Assembly (NCBI GenBank): GCA_963691655.1
Contig: OY829326.1
Location: forward strand, 42,993,989-43,057,988
Direction: 5' to 3'
Source of the DNA: Toxonevra muliebris
Lineage: Eukaryota; Arthropoda; Insecta; Diptera; Pallopteridae
Length of the DNA stretch: 64,000 nucleotides
Below the pieces are notes generated by a model, which was given only the letters and a program-made list of their open reading frames with translations, did not search any database and was not told where the DNA came from. The stretch's first letter is position 1, and every line of letters begins with the position of its first letter. Both the position numbers and the translations under genes were made by a program. Below are positions 12,101-25,448 of this stretch, piece after piece.

Positions 12101-15100
12101 TACGTTCTGCTCTCAATTTTCCACAAAAAATCAATATTTTGAGAAATCCCTGTATTTATATTTATATCTGAATATGAAAACTTTTAAATTTGTTTTTGAA
12201 TTAGTATTAATTTTAATTCCTTTTTTTTAAGTGCAAAGTTTGGCAAGAGTCAGAACTAAGCTGTGCACATTATTGATTTCGAAGTATGAATTATTGCGAA
12301 GTTTAAATGCTTTAGCCTAGAGGAGGCTATTTAACTATAGCGACCATTGCCCTTTCAAAATTATCCCTAATTAAAACTCTCTGAAGACAGAGAATGGAAC
12401 TCATGAGCAAGCTCAGTTGCTAGAAATAGTAAAAGTAATTTATTTAATATCCATATACCTATATAAAAACAATATCAAGCAAAAATTTACCAGAATTAAG
12501 ATTTAAAGCATCTAAGGATGAACTCCGTTCTATGGTGCAGTGTTAATAATTTATATAATTCATGTGCCATTTCCTTTTCCATATTTAAAAAAGCATTACT
12601 TTTTAATCTTAAACAAATTTATTTATATTGCAAATGACTGCAAATAAAAGGAAATGGTACACATGCCATATTTATTAAATAAATACTCGTGTAACACGTT
12701 GCATGTGCAATACTGCAATAACTGGAAATAGAACCCAAAAACTCATTACTTAGTACCAAAAGGTAGCTTAAGAAATAAAACCTGCATGCTTTATATGTAA
12801 AGAGGCTAAACCGAAAAAGAAAACAACGTCAACAATTTTCATTTAAAACCAAATTAGCTTCTTTCGGTTTAAGCAAAAATTTCGCATGTGTTGCTTGAAA
12901 CAATATGTGACTGAATAAATTACACATATTTTATTTCTACAACTACAGTTGTAGTACAATCTTATTGTAATTGCTTTACTACTTATCGAAGCACTTTACT
13001 AGGTATAACTTCTGCATTGCAGACTTATGTATGTATGTACGACAAACACACACACACGCAGCCATGTTTACAAAAAAAAGAATAACACAACTCTAGGACA
13101 AAAACAATAACACGGAAAGAAGGTTCAACTGCATTTCATACGCTCTTTACACTTCCTCAACTTGTCGCTTTCTATCTTTCCTATTTTGCACACAAAATTT
13201 ATTTACAAATGGGTATGTGCATGATTGTGTGTATGTGTGTGTGTGTGTGTGTGTGTCATGACATGGAGCCTAATTGTTGTCGATTTATTTTTTGGTATAA
13301 TCTGTTCTACATTTTCTAGTCTGTTTATATTTGGAAAGAGGAAAAAGGGGAGAGGACTATTCGGCAAAAAACCTTATAAATCATTGAAATTTTACAGGCA
13401 CCAAAATTTATAATTACGAGTTCATGCATGTGTATATATGCCAAAAGAATAATAGAAGAGTTTATGAATAACTTTGAACCATATGACATTTGTCTATATG
13501 TTAAAAATAACTTTAATGTGTGCGTATGTGTGTTGCACATCAAAATGGTTCAACATATGACAGCACTACAATGTTGCATCATCCTTGTTGCTTGCACTTA
13601 CTGGCTTGCTGCATTGTATCGTGCATTTTAATTTTGAAATGTCATTGCAAGCGCTTTGCTACTACTTTTTGTTGTGATTTTGGTTGCAGTTGTTTTTGCT
13701 GATGATAGTAAAGTTAGAGGACACTTTTTAAAGTGCCTTTTGACGGTCACTTTGCACATTTCCAAAATGACATTCTTACAACATGTGGAAGCCACTTGAA
13801 AGTCTCCTTGTATGAATACGAGGAGCAGCAATTTGAGTGAGTGCATATGTTGAATGAACTTGAAAAATAGAAGAATGTCACAAGTGCTTCCTTTTTCGTT
13901 TGTAGATAGGATATCCACAAACAAAAAGTAGAGTGCATAAGTATATTCAGGTTGAGGTCGGTTGAATTTCTGACAGTCAAATGGTAGTTATGGTTTGAAA
14001 ATAATCAAAGTCACTTCCTGAGTAGACTTAAGAATGTTCTAATTTTGGCATAAGACATAATAAGTGATTATAATTTCAAAAAATTTATACCACTAAATGA
14101 AATGAATAGTAAAGATGTAAAGGAACAACCTTTAACCTTTGTATCCGGTGACGGATCTAAGATTTGGGTTTGGGGAAAAAACAGCAACAGCATCTAATTG
14201 AAATGCAAAACTGAGACTGAAACGCAGACCAAATATAGTCCAAAACGCAAACCAAAAATCAAAATATTATTCAGACCAAATCAAACCAAAACTGAGAAAT
14301 AAGCTCATACCAAAAAATCAGTTCATAACATCTAGTCTAAAAAAAAATAAAAACTCAGACCATAACCATTATCAAGCTTTTTAAAATTAGGGTATCTATA
14401 AATTGAACCTGAAATTTTAGATTTGGAGGAGTGCAGACTCCATAGCTCGTCTCTGGATCCACCATTGATTGCACCCATCTTTTTGTGTCACCACACAATT
14501 AAACTAAACTTTTGAATCCAGAATCAGCATCAATTCCATGCCCATACGGCACATCGTAGATTACACATGGCTAAAATATTAGTTGAATATCTAAAAAATC
14601 TGACTGAAGTATTTCAATTTGTTATTGTGGTTTAGTTAAATTTTATATTTTGTTTATTATTTGAATAAATGTTGATATTTATTTCCATTCAAATATTTAA
14701 TACATATTAAATATTTGTTCACATAAGTTGTTATTATTAATTATTTAATAATGAATTTTAAATTTTCAAAAATTGTGTACTTTTATGTGATTTTGTGATA
14801 TGTAAGTAAAATTGTTTAATGAAATATTTTTGTATAATAACTTTAAAATTTAGTTATATTAAATGTCAACAGATTTATAGAGAATTATTTTTATGTTGTT
14901 ATATAAATTTCTTTCACTTAAAAATAAAACATTTTACATAAATAGGTCAGATGTAAATTTAGAAGTTTTCATATTTAAAATTAAATAACAAAGAAGTTTC
15001 AACTTCATTTTTCTATAAGAATAACCTAAATATTTCAATGTGGCAGAAGGCAGATGATGTAGGTGAAAGTGTAATTAACGAATCCAAGAGGGAAGGGGAG

Positions 15101-16377
15101 ATTTTATGATTTTTTCAAGCCTCTCTTGAGTGCATATGTATAAGTAATATAATTTGTTTATTGTGGTGTCATTAAAACTATTTGTTTTTTTTTTAGAATG
15201 TTTGTTTGTTGTGACGGAACTCCCACCATGGATTCGCCAGTGCTCATATGTTGAAACCTTAAAATTATTCGAAACATATTTGATACCAAAATGACAACCA
15301 AATAATCTAAAGACTTAAACCCAATTTAAGTGTAGGTTAATGTGTTATTCAATCGATCCTTTTCATGGATTTTGAGATGATATATCATACTTCCATACTG
15401 AAAACTATGAAAAATAATGTTAAGTAAATACCATATATATTTAGTAACAAAATATATATTGAGATCATTTGGTGTTTAATTTTATAGTCTTTTCCATAAT
15501 GCTCACATGTGAAAGTTTAAATTTTGCTGCAGCTTTCATGTTAACGAAAGCAGCAGTACATTATTTTTCCTGGAAACTTTGTTGTTTTCAAAAGTAATGG
15601 CACAGAAATAACAAATTTGCCTTATTTTATATTTCTGATCAAATTACAATTATTTATTTACCAAGTAAAATTAGTTGGTGCTTTAGAGATATTAAGTAGG
15701 AATCAAAATTTTCAAAAAACCGTATCCTAGTGCTTGAAATCATAAGCATTGACTCAACTTTTTCCTGGTTATTGGAGCTTCAATAGACAAAACTGAACAA
15801 AGAACGTGATTTGACAACCACTAAGCCTATGTAATGATGCCACCAGTGAAGGTGCATACCGAAAATTTATCACTACTACAGTTCCATCTTTGGAATATTA
15901 AATTGCCATCTATACACAAGAAAAAGTAAATTTTAATTTACTTTCTCATATTTATTGAATCCTTTTATTGATAGAACAATATAAGAATTAAAGTTTTACG
16001 TAATTACTCCAGTGCAAATCTGTTATGTCTTCTGTTATGTGAGTTTGATAGCATTGTACATTACTAATTTATACAACTTCCTTCAGTTGCCAGAAGATAT
16101 TTACTAGATTCCTAGAAATAATTTAAGGTAGATTTTCAACTTCAACCTTAACAAGCAGTGCTTCATATTTCTGTCGAACCCATTTCTTAGGGACTACCAG
16201 AAATATTCTACTGGATATAAACTTTACGATTTTGAAGGACTAACCAAAAGTTGTCTGCTATAACTTATAACCCTTGTGTCAGTAACCAGATTTTACACCT
16301 TCTACTCAACAAGTAACATACCAGGTTACCAACATAGTTTTCGGTATTTTTTAGAAAAAATTTCCATCACTGAGCAA
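9150..16377. other. Long AT-rich intergenic region
   Basis: About 7 kb with no gene that I can support. It contains microsatellites (TG repeats at about 13219-13257, CA repeats at 9677-9689), many A/T homopolymers and only short unconserved open frames. The frames near 10246-10723 and 13225-13980 are low-complexity or lie across microsatellites. A diverged old repeat cannot be excluded around 14140-14470. Confidence 0.55.
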
Positions 16378-18003
16378 CACCAAAAATCAAACCGCACCGG
16401 ACAATTTTTTTTTTTTTGAAAATATACCTATCCAACAGCAAAACCCTCGCTGGGTTTGTAAAAGTTAGCTCGATTTTTTTTTTTATTATTTTTTGAATTT
16501 TAGAGCTTTTCATATACCCCAATTTTGACTTATAAATAGATTTTTTTAGATGTATCCGATATATGTCATCGTAACTCTTTTTAGAAATGTCGTTTATGTA
16601 CAAATAAACTGATTTTGTAAAGAACCTTTTTCCTGAAACTCAATTTTTGAGACCAATTTTTTGGAATTTTTTTACACTAATTTCGAAAATATTTAAAATT
16701 TCTTGCTACTTCTTCAGTCAAAAATGTATTAAAATGTACTAGAAGAAGTATTTATGTTTACGGGACATTTTTTCGAGAATCAGTGAAGTAAAATTAATGC
16801 CATACATATACAGTAATAATTTTTTTTCAAATTTACTAAAAGTCGATTCTCTTGACGTGAATTTTTAGATAAATGTGAAATAAAATAGAATATTGCACAT
16901 CGCACATCTGGGCTTTGGTTCAGACTGTTACATTTTGTTTCGTCAAAATCAACATTGAAACGATTTCATATTTCAGGCGTTTTACTTCGGTCTTGAAGTT
17001 CGGAAATTGGTAAAGTCTGAACACTTTGACAAGGCCTTAGACAATGAAATAGTTGCATGGACGCCGATAAGAGAAATCATCGTTGGACTTTTAGGCAAAC
17101 ATCGTTCTCCCAATTATGAAGGATATGTGCGACGAATGTTGGATGCTTTTTCCTGAACTAAAGTCCATATATCGCTAAAAATTCACTTCCTTCATCACCA
17201 TTTGAACTACTTTAGTCGACAGTTGACCGAATCAGATGAGCAGAAAGTGCGCTATCATCAAACTGCAATTTCATTCAATCCAGAAAATGAAGGAGAAGAA
17301 GAAGTGGAAGGAATGGAATTCTCTGGTAATGAATCAGATAATTCAGATGATGATGTTGGAAATGGTATATTGTCAAAAATAGCTCGTCTCTAATGTATTG
17401 GTATAAAAAAGTTTATTTTTTGTAATAAAATCAAGAAAAAACGAAAAAAAAAAAACAAGATCTGTGCTACTTTTCTAAAATTCTCTTTTTTCTATTTAAT
17501 ATTTTCCTAAAGTTTTTCCAAAGACTTCGTACAAAAAACGCTATTCCACCAATTTTAAGTTCAATTTAGTATTGGTATTTTATAAATTACTTTTTCTAGT
17601 TAATTCTAATACATTTTTGCCAGAAGAAGTAGCAAAAAAATATTTTTTTCAATATTTTCGAAATTAGTGTAAAAAAATTTCAAAAAATTGCTATTTTTCT
17701 AACATTTGGTCTCAAAAATTGCGTTTCAGAATATAGGTTCTTTACAAATTGGGTTTATTTGTACATAAACGACATTTCTAAAAAAAATTACGATGACATA
17801 CATCAGATTCATCCAAAAAAAAATCGATTTATAACTCAAAATTGGGGTATATGAAAATCCCTAAAATAGCCTGGGGCTCAGAAAATTCAAAAAATTATAA
17901 AAAAAATCGAGCTAACTTTTACAAACCCAGTGAGGATTTTGCTATTAGTTAGCTATATTTTCAAAAAAAAAAAAAAAGTGCGGTCCGGTTTGATTTCGAT
18001 GAC
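16378..18003. mobile_element. DNA transposon with ~370-bp inverted repeats
   Basis: The left arm (about 16378-16760) begins near ATCAAACCGCACCGGACA and continues through TTTGTAAAAGTTAGCTCGA, TCATATACCCCAATTTTGA and GAAATGTCGTTTATGTACA. The right arm (about 17580-18003) carries the same landmarks in the same order in reverse complement, with about 10-15% differences by eye. Between them lies a broken coding exon (16977-17393). I see no clear target duplication. The long inverted repeats and a central coding exon suggest a DNA transposon whose superfamily I do not recognise. Confidence 0.8.
16977..17393 (+). pseudogene. Broken last exon of a transposon-encoded protein
   Basis: The exon starts after a good acceptor (CATATTTCAG, ending at 16976) and reads AFYFGLEVRKLVKSEHFD at its start, then GKHRSPNYEGYVRRML, then an in-frame TGA at 17154-17156. 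The same frame continues with SLKIHFLHHHLNYF, TESDEQKVRYHQ and an acidic tail (NESDNSDDD) to a TAA at 17391. The SLK.HFLH.HL...SDE...R.HQ pattern is, from memory, shared by a repeated protein of unknown function found in many arthropod genomes and linked to transposons. Here it sits in the centre of a long inverted repeat, which supports that link. The stop and the lack of upstream exons make it a pseudogene. Confidence 0.65.
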
Positions 18004-21000
18004 CCGAAAATTGTCGCATAGTGTTATCGCATAAAATATATTAAGACTAGTTCCTCAGCACAAGTTGAGCTCAGTTTGTATTAGTTGAGTTTTCACAATT
18101 AAATACATGTACATAATTTGGACAATAATTAAATTAAATTAAAACTAAAAAGTGAATTCAACTAGAACTGGAAATTGTTCCTTAGAATATTGAAAGAAAC
18201 TATTATAACCTTTCAATGCCCCTACATTAGGTATCATTTCAGTATCATAATATTTAAGCCTTCATCAAAAGCACATCTAATTGTATTTATATGAAATATT
18301 TATCTACTAAACTTTAAGATTTATATAATTACATAATGCAACAGTATTTTTGCAACAGAGTAACTTTAGTTTAATACTGAGTACTGAGAATATTGTGTCC
18401 AAGAAAGTGATAGTCCAGCACGTCAGATTTTTTTCTACCTACATTTCAAAGTTAGTGCAGCTTTCTCCCCGTAATTAAAGGTTATTTATTTACCTTCAAA
18501 CAAATATATTTTTTATGATTATATAAACAAATTTCGCTTGCTCATCAAGCTCCCACCTTCTCTCTTTGCCTCTAATTTTTGGATTTTTTTAATAAATTTT
18601 ATTTACATAATTTATGAAAATTCCATACTGGATAAAGAAATTTAGTTCTATATGAAATATACTAAAAATCCATAAAAAAGGGAGTAAGAAGAAGAGGTGA
18701 AGGATTGATGTGAAAACAAAAAAAATTTCTGGTACAACTTTAAATCAGAATCCATCTTCTAGTTCTTGAAATTTACTTGCTTATGGCATGGCTCCTTTGA
18801 CCAATAATTTTCTTCGTTAAAAATATTCAGTAACTATAATATGCTCTTTCAATATTGCACCATGGTTACTCTGTTGGAAGCAAAACACTATTAATTGTTG
18901 GACTTTGTAATTATATTATTTTTTTCATTTTTATTTTTATAAAGAGCCATTACATATATCTATTTGTTGTGTGTAAGTAGAATTTCAACTTGTATGTAGT
19001 AAAAAGTATTTAGGCAATTAAAATTTCATTTATATATTTACATATATAAAATTTAATTATGCCTTGAACAATTTAGTAAATATGTATTGCAAACATTGCA
19101 TTTAAATTTTTATTTTAGATTGTTTTTATTTAAGTTATGCGAAATATGAACAATTTGTAAGTGAAAATTGACTTTTTTTTAGTTGATAATAATATGAGAG
19201 CATAATCTTTTTTTGTGATTACGATGATATACATACATTTATTTAGTAATAGTATATATGCATATCTATTTAGAATAAGTACATAAATACATATATGAGT
19301 AGCTGCATATGTACTTGTATACGATATGAAAAGCGCTTTTGTTGTGTGTTTTCTAAAATAGCAATTAAATACTTTTGTATTTGTTTATTGTTTTTTTTTT
19401 GTTTTGTTTTGTTTTTGCATACAAGTACGAGTATATGTACCTATGTATATGTAAGTTTTTATATATATCTATTTTTAACAAACATTGCTTTGCTACACTT
19501 TGTTTTGAATTTAGTTGATAACCATGCAATACAATGCAATTCAATACAATACTATCAGCATCTCATAAACATTGACAACATCGACAATATCATCAACATC
19601 ATCATCATCACTACTAAATAAATTACTATTACTACTAAATAGTACAATTTTTTGATTTATTTTGCATTGATATGAATACCCTTTGCAAACTTCACTTCAT
19701 CTACTGCGCAGCAAGTATATACCCAGTGGCAACAAATTAAGAAGAGTTAAGATGAAGTACATTTAGAACGCTAGTTATTTTTTAAATAAGAGAAAACAGT
19801 TTCACTGTTTATAATATTACTCAATCATGCCAACTAAATCTCCAAAAGCTATCTTACTCCAGGGTATAAAAGCAAGGACTCGCACTAAAACAAAATAATA
19901 TACTTTTGCCTCTTTAAGAGATGAAGTAAAATAATATCTCGTTGCTGATGTAATTTCGGCATCTCAAAATCTCACGGTGTTTAGTATTTTGTGCGTGTTT
20001 ACACCGAATAGCCAAATCATGGCAGAGAATGGCAGCGATAATTCGATCCAAACTACATCAAAAACTTGAATTGATAAACGATAATGATTTATAAAAATTT
20101 TGCTCCACAAAATCTTGACATTTGTTTCAATATAGGCATGTCCCATAATACAAGATCTGATGAAAAAGAATAAAATAAAATAACGGAAAAAATCCCACTG
20201 GGTAGAGAGAGAGAGCTACATTCAATTCATTGTGTATGTTTGGTTTTATAAATATACGAATAGACTAAATAGAACAAGGTTATATACTTTTCTGTAATAT
20301 ATATATTTTTGTTTTTTCTAAACACAATGTCCTTTTGCGAGTACGAGTGCACGAGTTTCAGTGTGAGTGTATTAGTGTGTGTGTGTGTGCTTGTTTTTGT
20401 TTACATACCCCTACATTGAAAATGTTAATATGCTTTATTTAATTTGTGTACTTTTGTGTTTTTATTTTTACTTTAGTTTGTTGTTGCTGTTGTTGTTAGG
20501 CATAAGTGCATTTTGACATTGCTGGAGATGTGCAATACATACATACGAATGCATGTATGTTTTGTGTGTGTGTGTATTATTAATCTTATTAGGCTATAGC
20601 TTACAAAAAGTATGCACTGTTGTTGTTTTTGCTTTTGTTTTGCATTTGTTCTTGATTTTGGATTTGTATATAAAAAAATTGTTTTGGTATAAAAACGTAC
20701 AAAAATTTCTTCTTAATTTTACAAATTAAAATCATATTGCTGTTTTTATTTATTTTTCTGTTTCTAGACTGCTCTCGGGAGAGGCGTTAGGTTTCAATTA
20801 AAATTATTTTTTATTTTAGTTTGAACACGGCTTTTAAATTTTTACTTTTTTTTTATTTAGAAACTGAAGAGGTTATTTCAAAAACAAAACATGAGAGTAA
20901 ATTATGAGCTTCAGTCAAAAAATGGCTTTAAAGAGTAAGAAGAGATTTATTCATTGCTCTACAAAGGTCACTATGACCGTAAGTGCACTTCTGATAATGA

Positions 21001-22269
21001 ATCCAGTTGGTTGCAAGAATATTTTCAAAGCTAAATTTAACAGCGAATTAATCCTCTTCTTTTAGGACTTAATTTTTTAAAAGATTTTTGGTGTTATAGT
21101 CTCGGATCGAACATCAATTATTGCGCTGGCAAGTGGATGAGCATGAGCCCTGTCACATGAGTTGTATTTTATCTCATTAATTTTTAAACTTAAGACCAGG
21201 AAAGTCTCATTGATGCTAATTGGATAGGGCAACAGTTAGAACCTTTATTAGCAGCTAGTGCTAAGAAGAATATGCAAACCAATAATCCAATCCAATTAAC
21301 ATAATTTCAAGAATAAACATGATATTCGAAGAACTGCCTTCTGCTAAAATAACAATCTGCCTGCAGTATGAAGAAAAACCAAAAAATTTTCATAACTTTC
21401 ACATGCACATTCTTGAATGCCAAGTGGGTTAGAAAACTCTCACAGTTTGGGACCTCACACTTACTAAATTTTTTGTTGGAGACAAAAACAAATGTCCATT
21501 CCTTCCCCTTAGGGCTCAATGAGCTGAAAATATATAACAAAAACTTTTCATCTTTTCTTGGCAATTTTTCGGTTTTTCTTGCCTTATTTAGAAGATTCAG
21601 TTCTGCCTACTAACTTCTAATTCATAGCAATCACGCCATTTTAAACAAATGTGAAATTTTATTTTTGAATGACTCTCTTCAATTTCTAATGTAAGCTAAG
21701 TATGCTTTTAATTTTTCTATTACTTTATATATTTATTTTTTTTTTTTCTTAAATAATAGATCTCAATTGCATCTCCTCCATATTTCTCTCAATTGATATA
21801 CACACATAAAGCACTTTATGTAAACTATAAAATTTTATTTGCTAATCGCGTATGAATGCCATAAACTACAAAACTATTAAAGAGGCACCATTTTTTTCAT
21901 AATTCACTACGATTTATGCACTAAGTTAATAATTCAGCTAATTTCTCTTCATCCTTTATATTTTTCATTTGTTTTCGTGTAATCTTTTTGTTGTTATTAG
22001 TTTTTTAGTTGCACATCTCTACAAACATTTTACGATATCTTTGTTTTTATGTACCTATTCTTTTCCGAAAAACATCGAACACATACAAGAAGAGTTTATT
22101 CCTGCTACTCTTACCAGTCCTCGCATTTCGCGCGCTTGTAGTACGTCCCCTCTTCACATGCATCCAACTCAACCTTGTCACTCCTCTATTTTATTTGTTT
22201 CTTCTTGGTCGCCTTCAACTTCGTTTAATTCTTCTAAAAGCAATTACTTCTGCGTTTCGCAACCGTATT
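18004..22269. other. AT-rich intergenic DNA, or 3' side/intron of the minus-strand gene
   Basis: No coding segment seen. TG and TA microsatellites are common (about 20370-20395, 20563-20580). If the minus-strand exon at 22270-23034 is spliced, this region would be its downstream intron, but I found no alpha-crystallin exon in it. Confidence 0.5.
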
Positions 22270-23034
22270 CTACGATTTTTTACCACCACCATTCGCGTCT
22301 CGACCTCCGCTATTTGTATTCTTCGATGCACGCGATTTTTTCACCAGAAAACACGTCAAAAATTCGATTGACGATGCAGGCTTTTGTAGACTCTCTTCCG
22401 AGGATGAGTTGTTTCCTTCCAAGCATTTACTATGTAACTTATAGCCTCCACCGCCGCTGCCACCACCGCTGCCTGCATTACCTCCAACATTGCATTTGTC
22501 TCGTGTTGTTCCTGTTTTTGCTGTTGTTTCGCTAGTGTGACGATGATAGTTTTTACAACATTTTTTCGATAAATTATACATTTGCACTGAATTATCAATA
22601 TTGTCATCATCGTCTCCATCGCCAGTATTGCCACGTCCGCGACCAGCTCCGCCGCCAGCGCTACTGCTGCAACGATCATTGGAGTTTAATGCGGATGTGT
22701 ACTTTTGATGACCTCCGGACGACGTGCTAGCGCCATATCTATCGTCATATTCGCCGACATCTCCGCCACCATTCCCAGCCTCTTCATCTTCAGCATCCGC
22801 TTCCGTTGCAGCTGCAAGGTTATTTTGATTTTCAAAGACGAATTTGTGTGTACGGCATCGTTGTCGTTCCTGCTGCATCCAATCGGTGCTGGCTGGCAAG
22901 GACAGTTGTATTGTGGGTGTACGATAGTATTGACGATGTGGATGAAATCCTAAACCAAAATCATCCATATATGATTGTGAATTAAGGTTGTCCAACTCAT
23001 CGGCCACACTTAACAAAAATGGTAATGTTGACAT
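22270..23034 (-). CDS. Exon of a protein with a small-heat-shock-like N-terminus (no alpha-crystallin domain in view)
   Basis: The 254-codon frame opens at an ATG (23034) and is clearly less AT-rich than its surroundings, a sign of coding DNA. Its start, MSTLPFLLSVADELD, followed by DDFGLGFHPHRQYY, resembles the N-terminus of Drosophila Hsp26 and Hsp27. Residues ~75-150 are acidic and Gly/Ser/Asp-rich (EADAEDEEAGNGGGD, GDGDDDDNID), and a basic Cys/His patch (KKCCKNYHRH) and Gly runs follow. The alpha-crystallin domain that defines the family does not appear in this frame or in a nearby minus-strand frame. It may lie past an intron (GTGAAA and GTAAAA donor candidates occur near the end of the frame), be outside the window, or be lost. 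No membrane segment or signal peptide is seen. The overlapping plus-strand frames are shadows. Function is uncertain. Confidence 0.6.
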   Translation of the reverse strand: MSTLPFLLSVADELDNLNSQSYMDDFGLGFHPHRQYYRTPTIQLSLPASTDWMQQERQRCRTHKFVFENQNNLAAATEADAEDEEAGNGGGDVGEYDDRYGASTSSGGHQKYTSALNSNDRCSSSAGGGAGRGRGNTGDGDDDDNIDNSVQMYNLSKKCCKNYHRHTSETTAKTGTTRDKCNVGGNAGSGGGSGGGGYKLHSKCLEGNNSSSEESLQKPASSIEFLTCFLVKKSRASKNTNSGGRDANGGGKKS

Positions 23035-25448
23035 TTTGAGGACTGTGGTGATAATTTATGTATTTTTAGAATTTCTAAGCGTTTCTTTTCTTTGATTTTG
23101 AATATGAAAATTTTCACAATTTTGTGTACAATGCTCGAGGGGAAAAAATGTATCTAGATACAGTTTTATCTCTACATATATTTGTTTTTCTATTCTCACA
23201 GAATTTTCACTAGCAGTAAATCATTTTACACTTTGCTTTTGCATTTATTTTTGTTGTGTTTTTTTTCAGTTTTGTTTTGTTTTTCTTATCCCTTTCCGCT
23301 TTCTCGAACTGCTCTCGTTCGTTGTTTGCAATAAACTGAAAATTGCATTCTCGACAAGCAACACGAATAAAAGAAGAAACTCCTTCGTGTGTGTGTGTGT
23401 GTGCGTTGTGTTGCATGCAATGCGGATTTTCCTATGAAACAACAACAAAACCACAACATTGCTAATTGGCACTCTCACTCTCTCTCGCTCTCTTTTTTAT
23501 AAACAGGGTTTGGGTTTTTTGCATGAGTCTCTGCTTCTTCCTCTACTTTCGTCGTCACTCTTGGTAAAACCCGATTACAAACGAAACTTGCCAACACGTG
23601 TGTATTCAATATTTTTAGAATCCTTTAAGTTCTATTGCGACAGCAGAAGCAACAACAACGGCAGCTTCATGCTTGCTGCACACGAACTTCGCATTGCATG
23701 CAGTTCACATTTACTTTCACAGACAGCAGCATACACGAGCACGAGTGTCCAACGTTCGTAACTCCCTCTCTGTAGAAGCATTAATTGAAGCAGTGGCGTT
23801 CCTTTCTACGTCTCTTCTTTTGGGGGTGGTATGACATACCGATTTTCATGGCAGTGTAAGTACTTAAAGGGAAAGTAAATACAGTATGTTGGAAAAGTAT
23901 TCTGAAAGTAAATCATTCGTATAAGATCTTAGATAAATGGATTAGAAGAGTGTTGTTGACTACTATGAGATCCAATCCCGTCCTTGAAACGATTCCTTGG
24001 AAATATACGCAAATTGAACCTTCAGGAGATATGTGCATATTTATTCTCAATTGCGACCAGACGTCGACTTCCAGAGTTCTCATGGTTTGATGTAAATAAA
24101 AAGCTGAACATTTTTTATTTTTCACATTTTTCAAACGCACTGTAAAGTAAATACGTTGCTCCTACTCTATACGCTATACTGGTTACCATGTTGAGAATCT
24201 GTGATGTATTTACACATAAGTATGTATACACATACGCTGATGAGGCTGTATGCCTGTTGTCGCTGGCATTGTACCCCCCCCCGCCCCCCATTTCTCCTCT
24301 GCTCTGTTTACATTTGCACACATCACAGCAATATTATAATTTTTATTTTATAACATTCTGTCATAAATTTGTATATGTCTTTTTCCTAAAGTGCATCTGC
24401 ACTGAATGAGTAGTTGAGTTCATTCTTTCTGCTTGTTTCTTATGCATAACTATATACACAGATTTATGTATTATGTCCCTGGGTTTGTTTGTATGTCAAA
24501 ATAAAAATGAATTTTTAAGACTAAAATCTTAAGTTCCAGCACTCAAAGCTTGGTGATATGAAAACAAAAACATTAACAATTCTGTTTTTTTTTTAACTCA
24601 TTTAACTTACACTTTGACTAGTTTTTATTTTTCAGATATTTGTGCTTCGCGGATTTTTATATCGCTGATACCTGGTTCCCATTTGAACGATCATCAATTT
24701 ATTTTTTCAATGTCAAGAAAACTGTAATTATGAATTTTCGAACTTTTGCAAATGCCCCTATTTTAATTTTGGCATCATCTTAAAAACAAAGGATTCTTAT
24801 TGGTCAAAAATTAGAAAAAAACAAAAAAAAAAATAATAAGTACTCTAAAATAAGTCTTCGCTGCTCTGCACCAAAATGGCTGTTCTGCAGACTAATTCAT
24901 ACTTTATTTAAGTTTCTTAACGATTTGAAAAGGAAACAAATTAACCAAATATAAAATGTAATAGAATTTACGGAGCGTATGAGTAATATTTATTAGTCTT
25001 ATTCACTTCTCGGTAAATTTGTGTTGCTGATTTATTTTATTTATTAAATAATACAGTGGTTGAACAAAAGATGTTGAATTAGTAATTTGTAAAAAAAATG
25101 TTAGACGTTCAAAGATAAAATCTGAAGATATGAAAAAATTGTGTGTATTTTTTATTTAACTATAATTGAACTACTGAATTGACATAACAAAAATTTATTC
25201 GTTCCAACACGAGCTCTGGTTATATAGAAAATTTGCAATTTTGAAGTAAATAGATATAAAAGTATACGAGATATCGTAGTCATGAATTCTGAAACTGAAA
25301 TTAGATGCTAGATGCGCTAATGTGTAAATCATTTTAGCTTAAAAAGATTTTGTCCAATCAACTTTATATTTTCAGCGAATATTCTCGAAAGATGGAAGTA
25401 CTCAAAAATCTAAAAGAAATAATTTTGTAAAATTATGATTGAGTATTA
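23035..25448. other. 5' flank of the minus-strand gene and AT-rich spacer
   Basis: The first 450 bp would hold the promoter and 5' UTR of the gene at 22270-23034. One GAAAATTC pair (minus strand, 23201-23208) fits a minimal heat-shock-element half pair but is too short to be persuasive. TG repeats lie at 23388-23402. Polypyrimidine and C-rich tracts occur near 23470-23490 and 24272-24290. No other gene seen. Confidence 0.45.
24969..24990. repeat. Copy 1 of a dispersed TACGGAGCGTATGAG motif
   Basis: TACGGAGCGTATGAGTAATATT is present here and again at 27149-27170; its first 15 bases recur at 27824-27838. All three copies are on the same strand. Their function is unknown. Confidence 0.7.

Noticed and set aside
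13628..13980. Minus-strand frames near a FADDS-like plus-strand reading
   Set aside because: A short FADDS string is not enough to claim a reverse transcriptase; no neighbouring RT motif was found.
21969..22535. Plus-strand open frame of 188 codons opposite the minus-strand exon
   Set aside because: It is the antisense shadow of a coding exon; residues are Ser/Leu/Cys-rich without a family motif, as expected from the reverse strand.
23201..23208. Heat shock element upstream of the sHsp-like exon
   Set aside because: Only one GAA..TTC pair is in register; a working element needs at least three units. Too likely by chance in AT-rich DNA.
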